A stretch of DNA of 7,925 nucleotides from Vulcanimicrobiota bacterium (lineage in GTDB: Bacteria; Vulcanimicrobiota; Vulcanimicrobiia; Vulcanimicrobiales; Vulcanimicrobiaceae), in the NCBI GenBank assembly GCA_013043945.1, contig JABEUW010000267.1, positions 1 through 7,925 of the forward strand, read 5' to 3'. Positions 1 to 6,176 of the stretch are shown here, in pieces. How positions within the stretch are numbered: position 1 is the first letter of the stretch; every line of letters begins with the position of its first letter. The translations under genes and the position numbers were made by a program. The notes beneath the pieces were generated by a model that was given only the letters and a program-made list of their open reading frames with translations, had not been told where the DNA came from and did no database searches.

Positions 1-2467
1 CTTTCGTATCGCGCGCATCCAGGCGGGCGCGGGCTGGGGGAAGAGTACTGCCGCGCGCGCGGCGTGCACCGGGCGCTCGGTTCGCTGGATCGAGGTTCGC
101 GACGCCCCGGCCGAGAGCGGAGCGCTCGCTTTTCTGCTCGCCGATGCCTTCGCAATCTCGCGCGTCGCGCTCGCGAAACTCCTGAAGGAGGCGCGCAACG
201 ACGACGACGTGCGCGCGCTCGTCGAATGGTTCTGCGCGCATCGCCTCGACCTCGAGCCGCTGCTGGCGATCGACGACCTGCACCTTCTCGTCGAGGATCA
301 TCTCTCGATGGCGCTGCTCGCAGCGCTGATCGAACGTTTGCACGAGGCGCGGTGGCTGCTGATCTCGCGCCGTGCGCTCCCGATGCCCTGGGGCGATTGG
401 CTGGCGAGCGGCGACGCATCGTTGGCCGTCGTTGCCGACGACCTCGCACTGGAGCCGGAGGAGGCGCGCGCGCTGCTCGCTCAACAGGCACCGCATCTCG
501 ACGAGGGCGCACTCCGCGCCGCGCTCTCGCTCGCCGACGGATGGCCGATCGTGCTGCGCTTCGCTCAACGCGCCGCCGAGCGCGCAAGCGACCTGATTGC
601 GTTGCAGGCGATGACCCGCGAGATGGCCTTCGCCTATCTCGCCGAGCAGTTCACTAGCGAATCGCCGCAGCAGTGGCGCGAGCTCGCACTGATCGCCGCC
701 TTCGCTCACTGGATCGACGCGCCGCTGCTCGAACGCTGTGGGGTCGCCAACCCGCATGCGGCGATGCGTTGGTTGCGCGAATCCGCCTTCCCGATTCACG
801 ACGCACCGACGCGCATCAGCCTCCACGATCTCGCCACCGAAGCGATCGTTCGCTCGGCGACGGCGCAGGAGCGTTCCGGCATTCTTTTGCGCCTGATCGC
901 CGCCCTCGCCGAGTGCGAGCGCGCCGGCGAGGCGCTCGACCTCGCACGGACCTACGCCCCCGAGCGCATCGACGCGCTGCTGGCGAAGGAGGGCTTCGGC
1001 CTGCTCGATGCAGGGCGCTGGGAGAGTGTCGAACAGGCGTTGCATGCCGTCTCGCTCGACCGACGGCGCGCCGACCCGATGCTGTTGGGCGTTCGCGCGG
1101 CGCTCGAGGCCTTTCACGGCAACGTCGATCGCTCCGAGAAGCTCTACATCGCCGCGATTCGCGCCTGCAGCGACCCCGAGTTCCACTCGGCGCTCTCGCG
1201 TCGGCTGAGCTTGCTCTATATCAACCTCGCGCGCCCCGAGGCGCTCGCGATAATCTCGCCGGTTATCGATGAAGGCAGCGCGATGAGCCGCGCCGATGCG
1301 CGCAGCATTCACGCGCTCGCATTGGTCGTCACCGGGAACATCGAGGAAGCCTGGCGCGAGGTATGCGCCGCGCTCGACGACGTCAGTATCGAGGGCGAGG
1401 AAGCCCTCGTCGCCCGCGTCTCGATGCGCGCGGCCTGGGTCGCCTTTCATTGCGATCTTCCCGCCGATGCCGAACGGATTGCGATGCGGGCGCTCGAGAT
1501 GGCGCGACGGCTCGGAGATGATGCGCTTCAGGCCCACGTTTTCAGCATACTTTGCTCGATTTCGGTAACCTTTCACGATGATCTGTCAAATGCGTTTCAG
1601 TATGCCTCGGAGATGGAAGCGTGCGCCGAGCGAGACGGTAATTTTCCGCTACGGGCGCACGCGCAGCGGCTCTGCTACTCCATCGCGGTCGAGTGCGGCC
1701 AGATCGAACGGGCCGAACAGGTTGTACTGCGCATCGAGCCCGGGGGGCAACTCTATCGCAACGATTTCTTTTATGCCTTCGCAACGGCGACGCGCCTGGG
1801 CTGGGATCGCCATTTCTCGGATGCTGCGCGGAGACTCGCATCCTGCATCGGTGAGATTCATAACGCCTCGGAGGCGCGCGCGCTCGTCGCAACGACCGCG
1901 ATGTTTCAGGCCTTCGCCGGCGACCGCGATGAAGCGGTCGCGACGATCGAGCGGGTGAAGAGCGCTCCTCCGCGTACGGCGGCGATCGATCGAAATTTCG
2001 ATATCGTCGCACGGACGCATCTCGCGATCGCCGAGATCTTCGTCGGGCGCCCGAGCCTCGCGCTTCGCCATCTGCCTCAGCGCGTCGCACGGGCGTGGGA
2101 CCGCGCGCTCTGCGAAACGGCTCGATCCATCGCGCTCGCATCTCCCGCTCACGCCGAAAACGAACGGCACGCCGCGCTCGCCGCGTTGGAGGCAGCGGGA
2201 AGACACGGATTTGCGCGTTTATTGCGCGCGGCGCTCGGCACGCTCCAGCCACGGCTCCCCGCTGTAGCCGGCTCCCCCACACTCACCGAGGCGGAGATGG
2301 AGATCCTCCGGGCACTCGACCGCGGCCTCTCGCCGAAACAGATCGCCGAGACCTCCGGGCGCAGCGTCGCGACCGTCCGAGCGCATCTCCGCTCGATCTT
2401 CCGTAAACTCGATGCCTCCAATCGCATCGAAGCGCTCGCGGTCGCTAAACGCCGGAAATATCTTTAG
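1..2467 (+). CDS. LuxR-family regulator with MalT/LAL-type STAND ATPase module, 5' end outside window
   Basis: A large ATP-binding LuxR regulator (LAL/MalT type): ATP and probably a ligand control a C-terminal DNA-binding domain. The frame is open from base 2 with no stop, giving 821 visible residues; the true start lies upstream, with perhaps 30-40 residues missing judging from the usual Walker A position. Visible residues 8-15 (AGAGWGKS) fit a P-loop, IDD at 90-92 is Walker B, and the stretch containing LISRR then VADDLALEPEEARALL matches the MalT/STAND core. ADGWP and a later HDL motif fit the NTPase-associated helical/winged-helix part. The middle (about 250-740) is helical and TPR-like. 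Residues 761-821 are a textbook GerE/LuxR helix-turn-helix (LTEAEMEILR..., KQIAETSGRS, TVRAHL). An internal GTG at 209 is not the start, because the upstream frame encodes the P-loop. The ligand is unknown. Codons around 1540-1780 are slightly less GC-rich. Confidence 0.93.
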   Translation, partial: FRIARIQAGAGWGKSTAARAACTGRSVRWIEVRDAPAESGALAFLLADAFAISRVALAKLLKEARNDDDVRALVEWFCAHRLDLEPLLAIDDLHLLVEDHLSMALLAALIERLHEARWLLISRRALPMPWGDWLASGDASLAVVADDLALEPEEARALLAQQAPHLDEGALRAALSLADGWPIVLRFAQRAAERASDLIALQAMTREMAFAYLAEQFTSESPQQWRELALIAAFAHWIDAPLLERCGVANPHAAMRWLRESAFPIHDAPTRISLHDLATEAIVRSATAQERSGILLRLIAALAECERAGEALDLARTYAPERIDALLAKEGFGLLDAGRWESVEQALHAVSLDRRRADPMLLGVRAALEAFHGNVDRSEKLYIAAIRACSDPEFHSALSRRLSLLYINLARPEALAIISPVIDEGSAMSRADARSIHALALVVTGNIEEAWREVCAALDDVSIEGEEALVARVSMRAAWVAFHCDLPADAERIAMRALEMARRLGDDALQAHVFSILCSISVTFHDDLSNAFQYASEMEACAERDGNFPLRAHAQRLCYSIAVECGQIERAEQVVLRIEPGGQLYRNDFFYAFATATRLGWDRHFSDAARRLASCIGEIHNASEARALVATTAMFQAFAGDRDEAVATIERVKSAPPRTAAIDRNFDIVARTHLAIAEIFVGRPSLALRHLPQRVARAWDRALCETARSIALASPAHAENERHAALAALEAAGRHGFARLLRAALGTLQPRLPAVAGSPTLTEAEMEILRALDRGLSPKQIAETSGRSVATVRAHLRSIFRKLDASNRIEALAVAKRRKYL

Positions 2468-2498
2468 CGGCGCGCATCTTCTGCAACGCTCTACTCAA

Positions 2499-2512
2499 TT
2501 TGAACTATATAC
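2499..2512 (+). promoter_or_regulatory. AT-rich promoter-like stretch upstream of the small ORF
   Basis: An AT-rich island (TTTGAACTATATAC) sits in otherwise GC-rich DNA 32 bp after the regulator stop. TATATA at 2506-2511 could be a -10 element; transcription would then begin near 2518 and give a leader of about 58 nt that contains the whole 2528-2567 inverted repeat. No convincing -35 is seen 17 bp upstream. The assignment rests on composition and position only. Confidence 0.3.
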
Positions 2513-2527
2513 GCACGCCGCTCGCAG

Positions 2528-2567
2528 CCTTAGCATGAAGTAGATCCTTCCTCACCCCATGCTAAGG
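2528..2567 (+). promoter_or_regulatory. Perfect 10-bp inverted repeat that covers part of the small ORF's SD
   Basis: CCTTAGCATG (2528-2537) and CATGCTAAGG (2558-2567) are exact reverse complements, separated by 20 nt. In RNA this is a 10-bp stem whose right arm includes AAGG, four of the six bases of the SD at 2564-2569, so folding should hinder ribosome loading on the ORF at 2576. The loop contains TCCTT (2545-2549), which could pair with AAGGA as an alternative that also masks the SD. As DNA, the arm centres are 30 bp apart, close to three helical turns, so it could instead be a split operator for a dimeric protein such as the upstream LuxR-type regulator. No U-run follows, so it is not an intrinsic terminator. 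Confidence 0.7.
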
Positions 2568-2569
2568 AG
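2564..2569 (+). promoter_or_regulatory. Strong Shine-Dalgarno (AAGGAG) of the 20-codon ORF
   Basis: AAGGAG lies 6 nt before the ATG at 2576, near-ideal spacing. It is the only strong SD correctly placed before a start in this window; the starts at 2654, 3511, 4575, 6177, 7092 and 7852 lack one. It overlaps the right arm of the inverted repeat and is followed by CTCC, which could form a further short local pairing (GGAG-AA-CTCC). Confidence 0.75.
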
Positions 2570-2575
2570 AACTCC

Positions 2576-2638
2576 ATGACCACCCTCGCCATCATCTTCG
2601 TCTTCGTCGCCGCGATCTATCCGCCCACAGTCGGCTAA
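2576..2638 (+). CDS. 20-residue hydrophobic small ORF (leader or signal peptide candidate)
   Basis: ATG to TAA encodes MTTLAIIFVFVAAIYPPTVG. Support for translation: a strong SD 6 nt upstream; 17 of 19 sense codons after the start end in G or C, as in the neighbouring genes and unlike the AT-leaning leader; and a stop only 15 nt before the HD-GYP start. Residues 4-14 form one uncharged hydrophobic run, long enough for a short membrane segment or secretion-like core. The tail has a PP pair, which can slow ribosomes. No basic residue precedes the hydrophobic run, so it is not a standard signal peptide. No family was recognised. It could be a secreted or membrane micropeptide, a pheromone-like peptide read by the upstream regulator, or a leader ORF coupling translation to the HD-GYP gene. 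The ORF is well supported; its function is not. Confidence 0.6.
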   Translation: MTTLAIIFVFVAAIYPPTVG

Positions 2639-2653
2639 TCCAGGCGCACGGAC

Positions 2654-3526
2654 ATGCTCGCCCATCGCCCGCCCGTTCTTCGGGAGCGCTATCCCGACCT
2701 CAACGCTGCCTTCCACGAATTAGGAGAGCGCATAAGGAGCGTCGCGCGCGATGGAAACGATGCTCGCATCCTCTCGTGGGTGGCGCGCGAAGCGCACGCC
2801 GCCTCGCGCCCGGATATCGCCCACCTGCTCGACGCCGCAATCTCCGATTACCTCCGTAGCGTCGCACCGCACGGTCGCTCGCTCGTCACTCGACGCCTCG
2901 AACAGTTGCGTGGCGCCGTCGATAGGGAGCTTCAAGAGATCGAAGCGCGTCGTTCCACCTTCGAGAGCACCTATATCGACGGAACGATCGCCGCGATCGC
3001 GGTGGTACATCCGGAGCTCTCCGCACATTTACATGCCGTCGGATCGCTTGCGATGCGCATCGCCTTGGCGATGGGTTGCAACAGCGAGCTCGCTCGCGAT
3101 TGCGCGAACGTCGGCCGCCTTCACGATATCGGCAAGCTTCGTCTGCCGAAAAACATTCTCGACGGTACCGTGCTACCCCCCCAGAAGCACGGTATCGTCG
3201 AGAATCACGTCCGCGATAGCCAGGAGTTCGTCGCGCGAGACGCGCTCCTGGCGCGCTATGCCTTTGCCGTGCGTTCGCATCACGAGCGCATCGATGGCTC
3301 GGGGTATCCCGATCGCCTTATCGGGCCTGAGATCCCGTTTGAAGCCCGCGTCGTCGCGGTCGCCGACGTCTTCCATGCAATGACCTCGGTTCGTTCCTAC
3401 GCCCCCACCTACGATGCCTCCGACGTCCTTGCCTATATCGAGACGCAGCGCGGAAAGCTGTTCGATGGCGATGTCGTCGATGCGCTCCGCATCTCGCTCG
3501 GCGTAGCAAAATGTGTGGCAGCGTGA
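2654..3526 (+). CDS. HD-GYP domain protein, probable cyclic-di-GMP phosphodiesterase
   Basis: A 290-aa protein. HD-GYP enzymes hydrolyse cyclic di-GMP to pGpG or GMP using a bi- or trinuclear metal site. All expected motif residues are visible: H127, H157-D158 in HDIGK (157-161), H185, HHERIDGSGYP (209-219), and D238 in VVAVADVF followed by the usual AMTSVRSY. The catalytic region is about residues 110-285. Residues 1-105 are a mostly helical, charged segment with no recognised sensory domain, transmembrane helix or receiver. ATG at 2654 has no SD and lies 15 nt after the small ORF stop, so translation may depend on ribosomes ending there. It overlaps the next gene by 16 bp, indicating an operon. 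The domain call is firm; activity is inferred from intact residues. Confidence 0.93.
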   Translation: MLAHRPPVLRERYPDLNAAFHELGERIRSVARDGNDARILSWVAREAHAASRPDIAHLLDAAISDYLRSVAPHGRSLVTRRLEQLRGAVDRELQEIEARRSTFESTYIDGTIAAIAVVHPELSAHLHAVGSLAMRIALAMGCNSELARDCANVGRLHDIGKLRLPKNILDGTVLPPQKHGIVENHVRDSQEFVARDALLARYAFAVRSHHERIDGSGYPDRLIGPEIPFEARVVAVADVFHAMTSVRSYAPTYDASDVLAYIETQRGKLFDGDVVDALRISLGVAKCVAA

Positions 3527-3960
3527 ACGAGTTGATCGAGACCGAGGAGCTCACCTCTGCCGCACGCGCCTGCGCCGGCCACTTGCGCCATCTCGTGGCG
3601 ACGATTCCACGACGCTCGCAAGATATTCATATCGACGATTGCCTCACGCTCGTCAACGATTTCTTTGAGACCTTCGCACGGCTGCGCGCCGAGGAGGAGC
3701 GCATCAGCGCCAGCCTTCGCTTGACGCCGATGTGGCGCTCGCATCTCGGTGAGAGCGACGATCTGCATCGGACGCTCTTACGATCGCTCCCGAGCTGGCA
3801 ACGCGACGTTTTGCTCCGTCAGCCATTTGCGTTCGTCGAATCCTGGCGCCGCGTTACGCCGCAGATCTCGACCTTTCTGGAAACTTGCGACGCGCTCTAC
3901 GTCATCGTCGATCGTCTCTTCGCGCACCAACGCTCGCGCGAGCCCGCCAGCATCGCATAG
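3511..3960 (+). CDS. Unrecognised 149-aa helical protein cotranscribed with HD-GYP
   Basis: The ATG at 3511 overlaps the end of the HD-GYP gene by 16 bp. A GTG at 3523 would give a GTGA start/stop overlap and a 145-aa product, so the start is uncertain. The protein is soluble and probably all-helical, rich in Arg, Glu and Leu, with no signal peptide or transmembrane run. It has three cysteines (residues 2, 16 and 44 region) plus another near 125, without a metal-binding spacing I recognise. No family was identified. The overlap suggests coupled translation and a role linked to its HD-GYP partner (regulatory subunit, adaptor or sensor), but that is inference. It is followed by a 48-bp gap and a convergent gene; no clear terminator is visible there. 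Confidence 0.75.
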   Translation: MCGSVNELIETEELTSAARACAGHLRHLVATIPRRSQDIHIDDCLTLVNDFFETFARLRAEEERISASLRLTPMWRSHLGESDDLHRTLLRSLPSWQRDVLLRQPFAFVESWRRVTPQISTFLETCDALYVIVDRLFAHQRSREPASIA

Positions 3961-4008
3961 ATTCTCGCGCACGTGCAGCACTGATTCGATCTCGGAGCTG
4001 ATGGACGC

Positions 4009-4512
4009 TCACGGAGCTGCGAACGGTGCGGGGACGATCGCGAATGCAGCATCGCCGTGCGCGGCGAGACGCCCCTGAGCATCGGTGAGCAGAGCGCGCG
4101 CCGTCGCGTGGGTGCGCCCGCAGTGCAGCACCTCGGCGACGGCTCGCACCTCGCTCCCATCGGCGAGGAGCGGGCGCACGAAATGCGTCGTCAGGGTCGT
4201 GGTGGTCGCAATCTTCGAGCGATCGAGCCGCGCGATGACCGCGAGTGTCATCACCGAATCCAGCAATGCCGCTAAGGCCCCGCCGTGGATTCCCCCAGCG
4301 GGGTTGAGCATCCACTCCCGCAGCGGCATCGCGAAGGTCAGCCGATCGAGGCTCGCCTCGATCGGACGCAATTCGAGCGTCGCCCCAAACGCCGGCGCCG
4401 GGAGCCGCCCCTCGATCATTCCTTGCATCCACGCCAGGTGGCTCTCCTCGCCTCCCATCGCCGCGATAAGCTCCGCCGGGTCGCCCCAGGAATACGTGCG
4501 TTCTCGATTCAT
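4009..4512 (-). CDS. PaaI-type hotdog-fold acyl-CoA thioesterase
   Basis: A 167-aa protein of the hotdog thioesterase superfamily (PaaI/YdiI-like), which hydrolyses acyl-CoA or aryl-CoA thioesters in the cytoplasm. The core motif is at residues 70-87: N70-P-x-GG-x-HGG (76-78) ... LLD85, with the HGG turn and Asp in the expected places, followed by the TTTLTTHFVRPL strand typical of the fold and a C-terminal VAEVLH...ATARALLTD segment. Length fits a single hotdog domain with a 40-residue N-terminal extension. I chose the ATG at 4512 because a longer frame would run into the divergent pccB and lacks family resemblance. It has no clear SD. The neighbour pccB points to acyl-CoA handling (salvage or overflow), but the substrate is not visible. 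Confidence 0.88.
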   Translation of the reverse strand: MNRERTYSWGDPAELIAAMGGEESHLAWMQGMIEGRLPAPAFGATLELRPIEASLDRLTFAMPLREWMLNPAGGIHGGALAALLDSVMTLAVIARLDRSKIATTTTLTTHFVRPLLADGSEVRAVAEVLHCGRTHATARALLTDAQGRLAAHGDAAFAIVPAPFAAP

Positions 4513-4574
4513 AGTCGGGCCTATTCGGCCTCGCGCAGAGGGGGCACCCGCCGAGCGCGCAAAGCCCATCGGCG
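4513..4574. promoter_or_regulatory. 62-bp divergent intergenic region between thioesterase and pccB
   Basis: Both genes must start transcription within or very near these 62 bp unless promoters lie inside the opposite gene. AGAGGGGG at 4537-4544 is SD-like but about 30 nt from the pccB ATG, with no start nearby. On the minus strand, GAATAGGCC precedes the thioesterase ATG by a few bases and resembles the sequence at the same place before the gene starting at 7015. No standard -35/-10 pair was recognised. Confidence 0.35.
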
Positions 4575-6128
4575 ATGAAGACGACGCAAGAAAAGTATGC
4601 CGAACTCGCACGCCGACGCGCCCTCGCCCGTAAACCCACGGGCGATGAGGGAATCGAACGGCAGCACGCACGCGGAAAGCGCAGCGCGCGCGAACGCGTC
4701 GAGGCGCTCGTCGACCCGGAGAGTTTTCACGAACTCGACGCCTTCGTCACCCATCGCACGACGGCGTTCGGCCTCGACGAACGTGAATTTCTCGGCGACG
4801 GCGTTATTACCGGGCATGCAACGATTGCGGGGCGCCCGGTCTTCCTCTTCTCGCAGGACTTCAGCGTGCTCGGCGGCTCGCTCGGCGAAGCGTTCGCCGA
4901 GAAGATCTGCAAAGTGATGGACCTCGCGGTGCGCACCGGCGCGCCGATGATCGGCATCAACGATTCCGGCGGCGCGCGCATTCAAGAGGGCGTCGTTTCG
5001 CTCGGCGGCTATGCGGAGATCTTCTGGCGCAACGTGCAGGCGAGCGGCGTGATTCCGCAACTCAGTCTCATTGCAGGTCCCTGCGCAGGCGGCGCGGTCT
5101 ATTCGCCCGCGATCACCGATTTTACGATCATGACGCAGGACATCTCGCAGATGTTCATCACCGGACCGGAGATCATTAAAACCGTCACCGGCGAAGAGGT
5201 AACCTTCGAAGAACTCGGTGGAGCGCTCACGCACGCACGGAAGAGCGGCGTCGCCCATCTCGTCGCCGCCGACGAAGAGGACCTCGTCGCGCAGACGCAC
5301 GAGCTGCTCTCGTATCTCCCGCAGAACAATCTCGAAGACCCGCCGCGCTTCGAGAACGAGGACGATCCACAGCGAGAGTCTCCGGAACTCGACGCACTGA
5401 TCCCCGATTCGCCGAACAAACCCTACGATATGCACGACGTCCTGCGTGCCGTGCTCGACGATGGCACCTTCTTCGAGATCCACCCGGAGTACGCGCGCAA
5501 TATTATCGTCGGCTTCGGACGCATCGACGGGCGCAGCATCGGCATCGTCGCCAATCAGCCGAGCGTGCTCGCTGGGGTTCTCGATATTAAATCGTCGATT
5601 AAAGCCGCCCGGTTCGTGCGCACGTGCGATGCCTTTAATATCCCACTCCTCACCTTCGAAGACGTCCCCGGCTTTCTTCCCGGAACCGAACAAGAGTACG
5701 GCGGCATCATTCTCCACGGCGCAAAGCTGCTCTACGCCTACGCCGAGGCGACCGTGCCGAAGATCACCGTCATCACGCGCAAAGCCTACGGCGGCGCCTA
5801 CGACGTTATGGCGAGCAAACATATCCGCGCCGATATCAATCTCGCGTGGCCGAGCGCCGAGATCGCAGTGATGGGTGCCGAAGGCGCCGTAAAGACGATA
5901 TTCCGCCGCGAGATCGCTGCCGCGAGCGACCCGGCCGCGAAGATGGCCGAACTCATCGACGAATATACCGACCGTTTCGCCAACCCGTACATCGCCGCAC
6001 AACGCGGCTATATCGACGATGTCATCGAGGCGCGTTCGACGCGCCGCGCGGTTGCCGCCGCGCTAACGATGCTCGAAAACAAGCGCGTCGAACGCCCGAA
6101 GCGCAAACACGGCAATATTCCGCTCTGA
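4575..6128 (+). CDS. pccB: Acyl-CoA carboxylase beta subunit, probably propionyl-CoA carboxylase
   Basis: A 517-aa carboxyltransferase subunit, typical length for PccB/AccD5. It moves CO2 from carboxybiotin to propionyl-CoA, giving methylmalonyl-CoA, with a biotinylated alpha subunit not encoded in this window. Visible landmarks: the N-terminal KYAELARRR and RGKRSARERVEALVD segment; SGGARIQEG (131-139) and GPCAGGAVYSPA (168-179), which form the N-lobe oxyanion/CoA region; PGFLPGTEQE (364-373) and RKAYGGAYDVM (402-412) in the C-lobe. Asp410 occupies the position that in characterised actinobacterial enzymes separates propionyl-CoA carboxylase (Asp) from acetyl-CoA-accepting forms (Ile). The C-terminus KRKHGNIPL is family-typical. 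No in-frame start lies just upstream, and the ATG lacks an SD. It is divergent from the thioesterase. A methylmalonyl-CoA decarboxylase/transcarboxylase alpha or 12S role is a less likely alternative. Confidence 0.93.
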   Translation: MKTTQEKYAELARRRALARKPTGDEGIERQHARGKRSARERVEALVDPESFHELDAFVTHRTTAFGLDEREFLGDGVITGHATIAGRPVFLFSQDFSVLGGSLGEAFAEKICKVMDLAVRTGAPMIGINDSGGARIQEGVVSLGGYAEIFWRNVQASGVIPQLSLIAGPCAGGAVYSPAITDFTIMTQDISQMFITGPEIIKTVTGEEVTFEELGGALTHARKSGVAHLVAADEEDLVAQTHELLSYLPQNNLEDPPRFENEDDPQRESPELDALIPDSPNKPYDMHDVLRAVLDDGTFFEIHPEYARNIIVGFGRIDGRSIGIVANQPSVLAGVLDIKSSIKAARFVRTCDAFNIPLLTFEDVPGFLPGTEQEYGGIILHGAKLLYAYAEATVPKITVITRKAYGGAYDVMASKHIRADINLAWPSAEIAVMGAEGAVKTIFRREIAAASDPAAKMAELIDEYTDRFANPYIAAQRGYIDDVIEARSTRRAVAAALTMLENKRVERPKRKHGNIPL

Positions 6129-6176
6129 GATCTGCGGTGTTTCGTCGCGACCGCTCTTGGGTATCATCGAAGTCTC

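Noticed and set aside
209..211. GTG at 209 as start of the LuxR-type regulator
   Set aside because: The frame is open upstream to base 2 and encodes the P-loop, so the real start is outside the window.
64..657. A 197-codon plus-strand frame overlapping the regulator
   Set aside because: Its translation is dominated by Arg and Ala with no motif, while the other frame holds Walker A and B motifs.
1542..2282. A 246-codon minus-strand open frame within the LuxR-type regulator
   Set aside because: Arg-rich, low-complexity translation opposite a recognised gene; it is a composition artefact.
2535..2543. ATG-AAG-TAG minimal ORF in the left arm of the inverted repeat
   Set aside because: It has no SD; its ATG comes from the CATG of the repeat arm, so chance is sufficient.
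2559..2579. A six-codon ORF (MLRRTP) with tandem AGG-AGA codons whose TGA overlaps the micro-ORF ATG
   Set aside because: The AGG-AGA codons are simply the SD read in that frame, and the ORF has no SD of its own; probably coincidence.
3993..4019. Direct repeat CGGAGCTG in the convergent gap after the 149-aa gene
   Set aside because: Two copies of an 8-mer 19 bp apart in GC-rich DNA, one inside the thioesterase end; no further structure supports a function.
4085..4633. A 182-codon plus-strand frame opposite the thioesterase
   Set aside because: The minus-strand frame carries the HGG hotdog motif; the plus frame has no recognisable feature and runs into pccB out of frame.
4521..6002. A 493-codon open frame on the minus strand opposite pccB
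   Set aside because: It is antisense to a clearly conserved carboxylase, shows no family motif, and is expected from high-GC third-position bias on the sense strand.
6134..6154. GCGGT ... ACCGC short inverted repeat after pccB as a terminator
   Set aside because: Only 5 bp with an 11-nt loop and no U-run; too weak to call.
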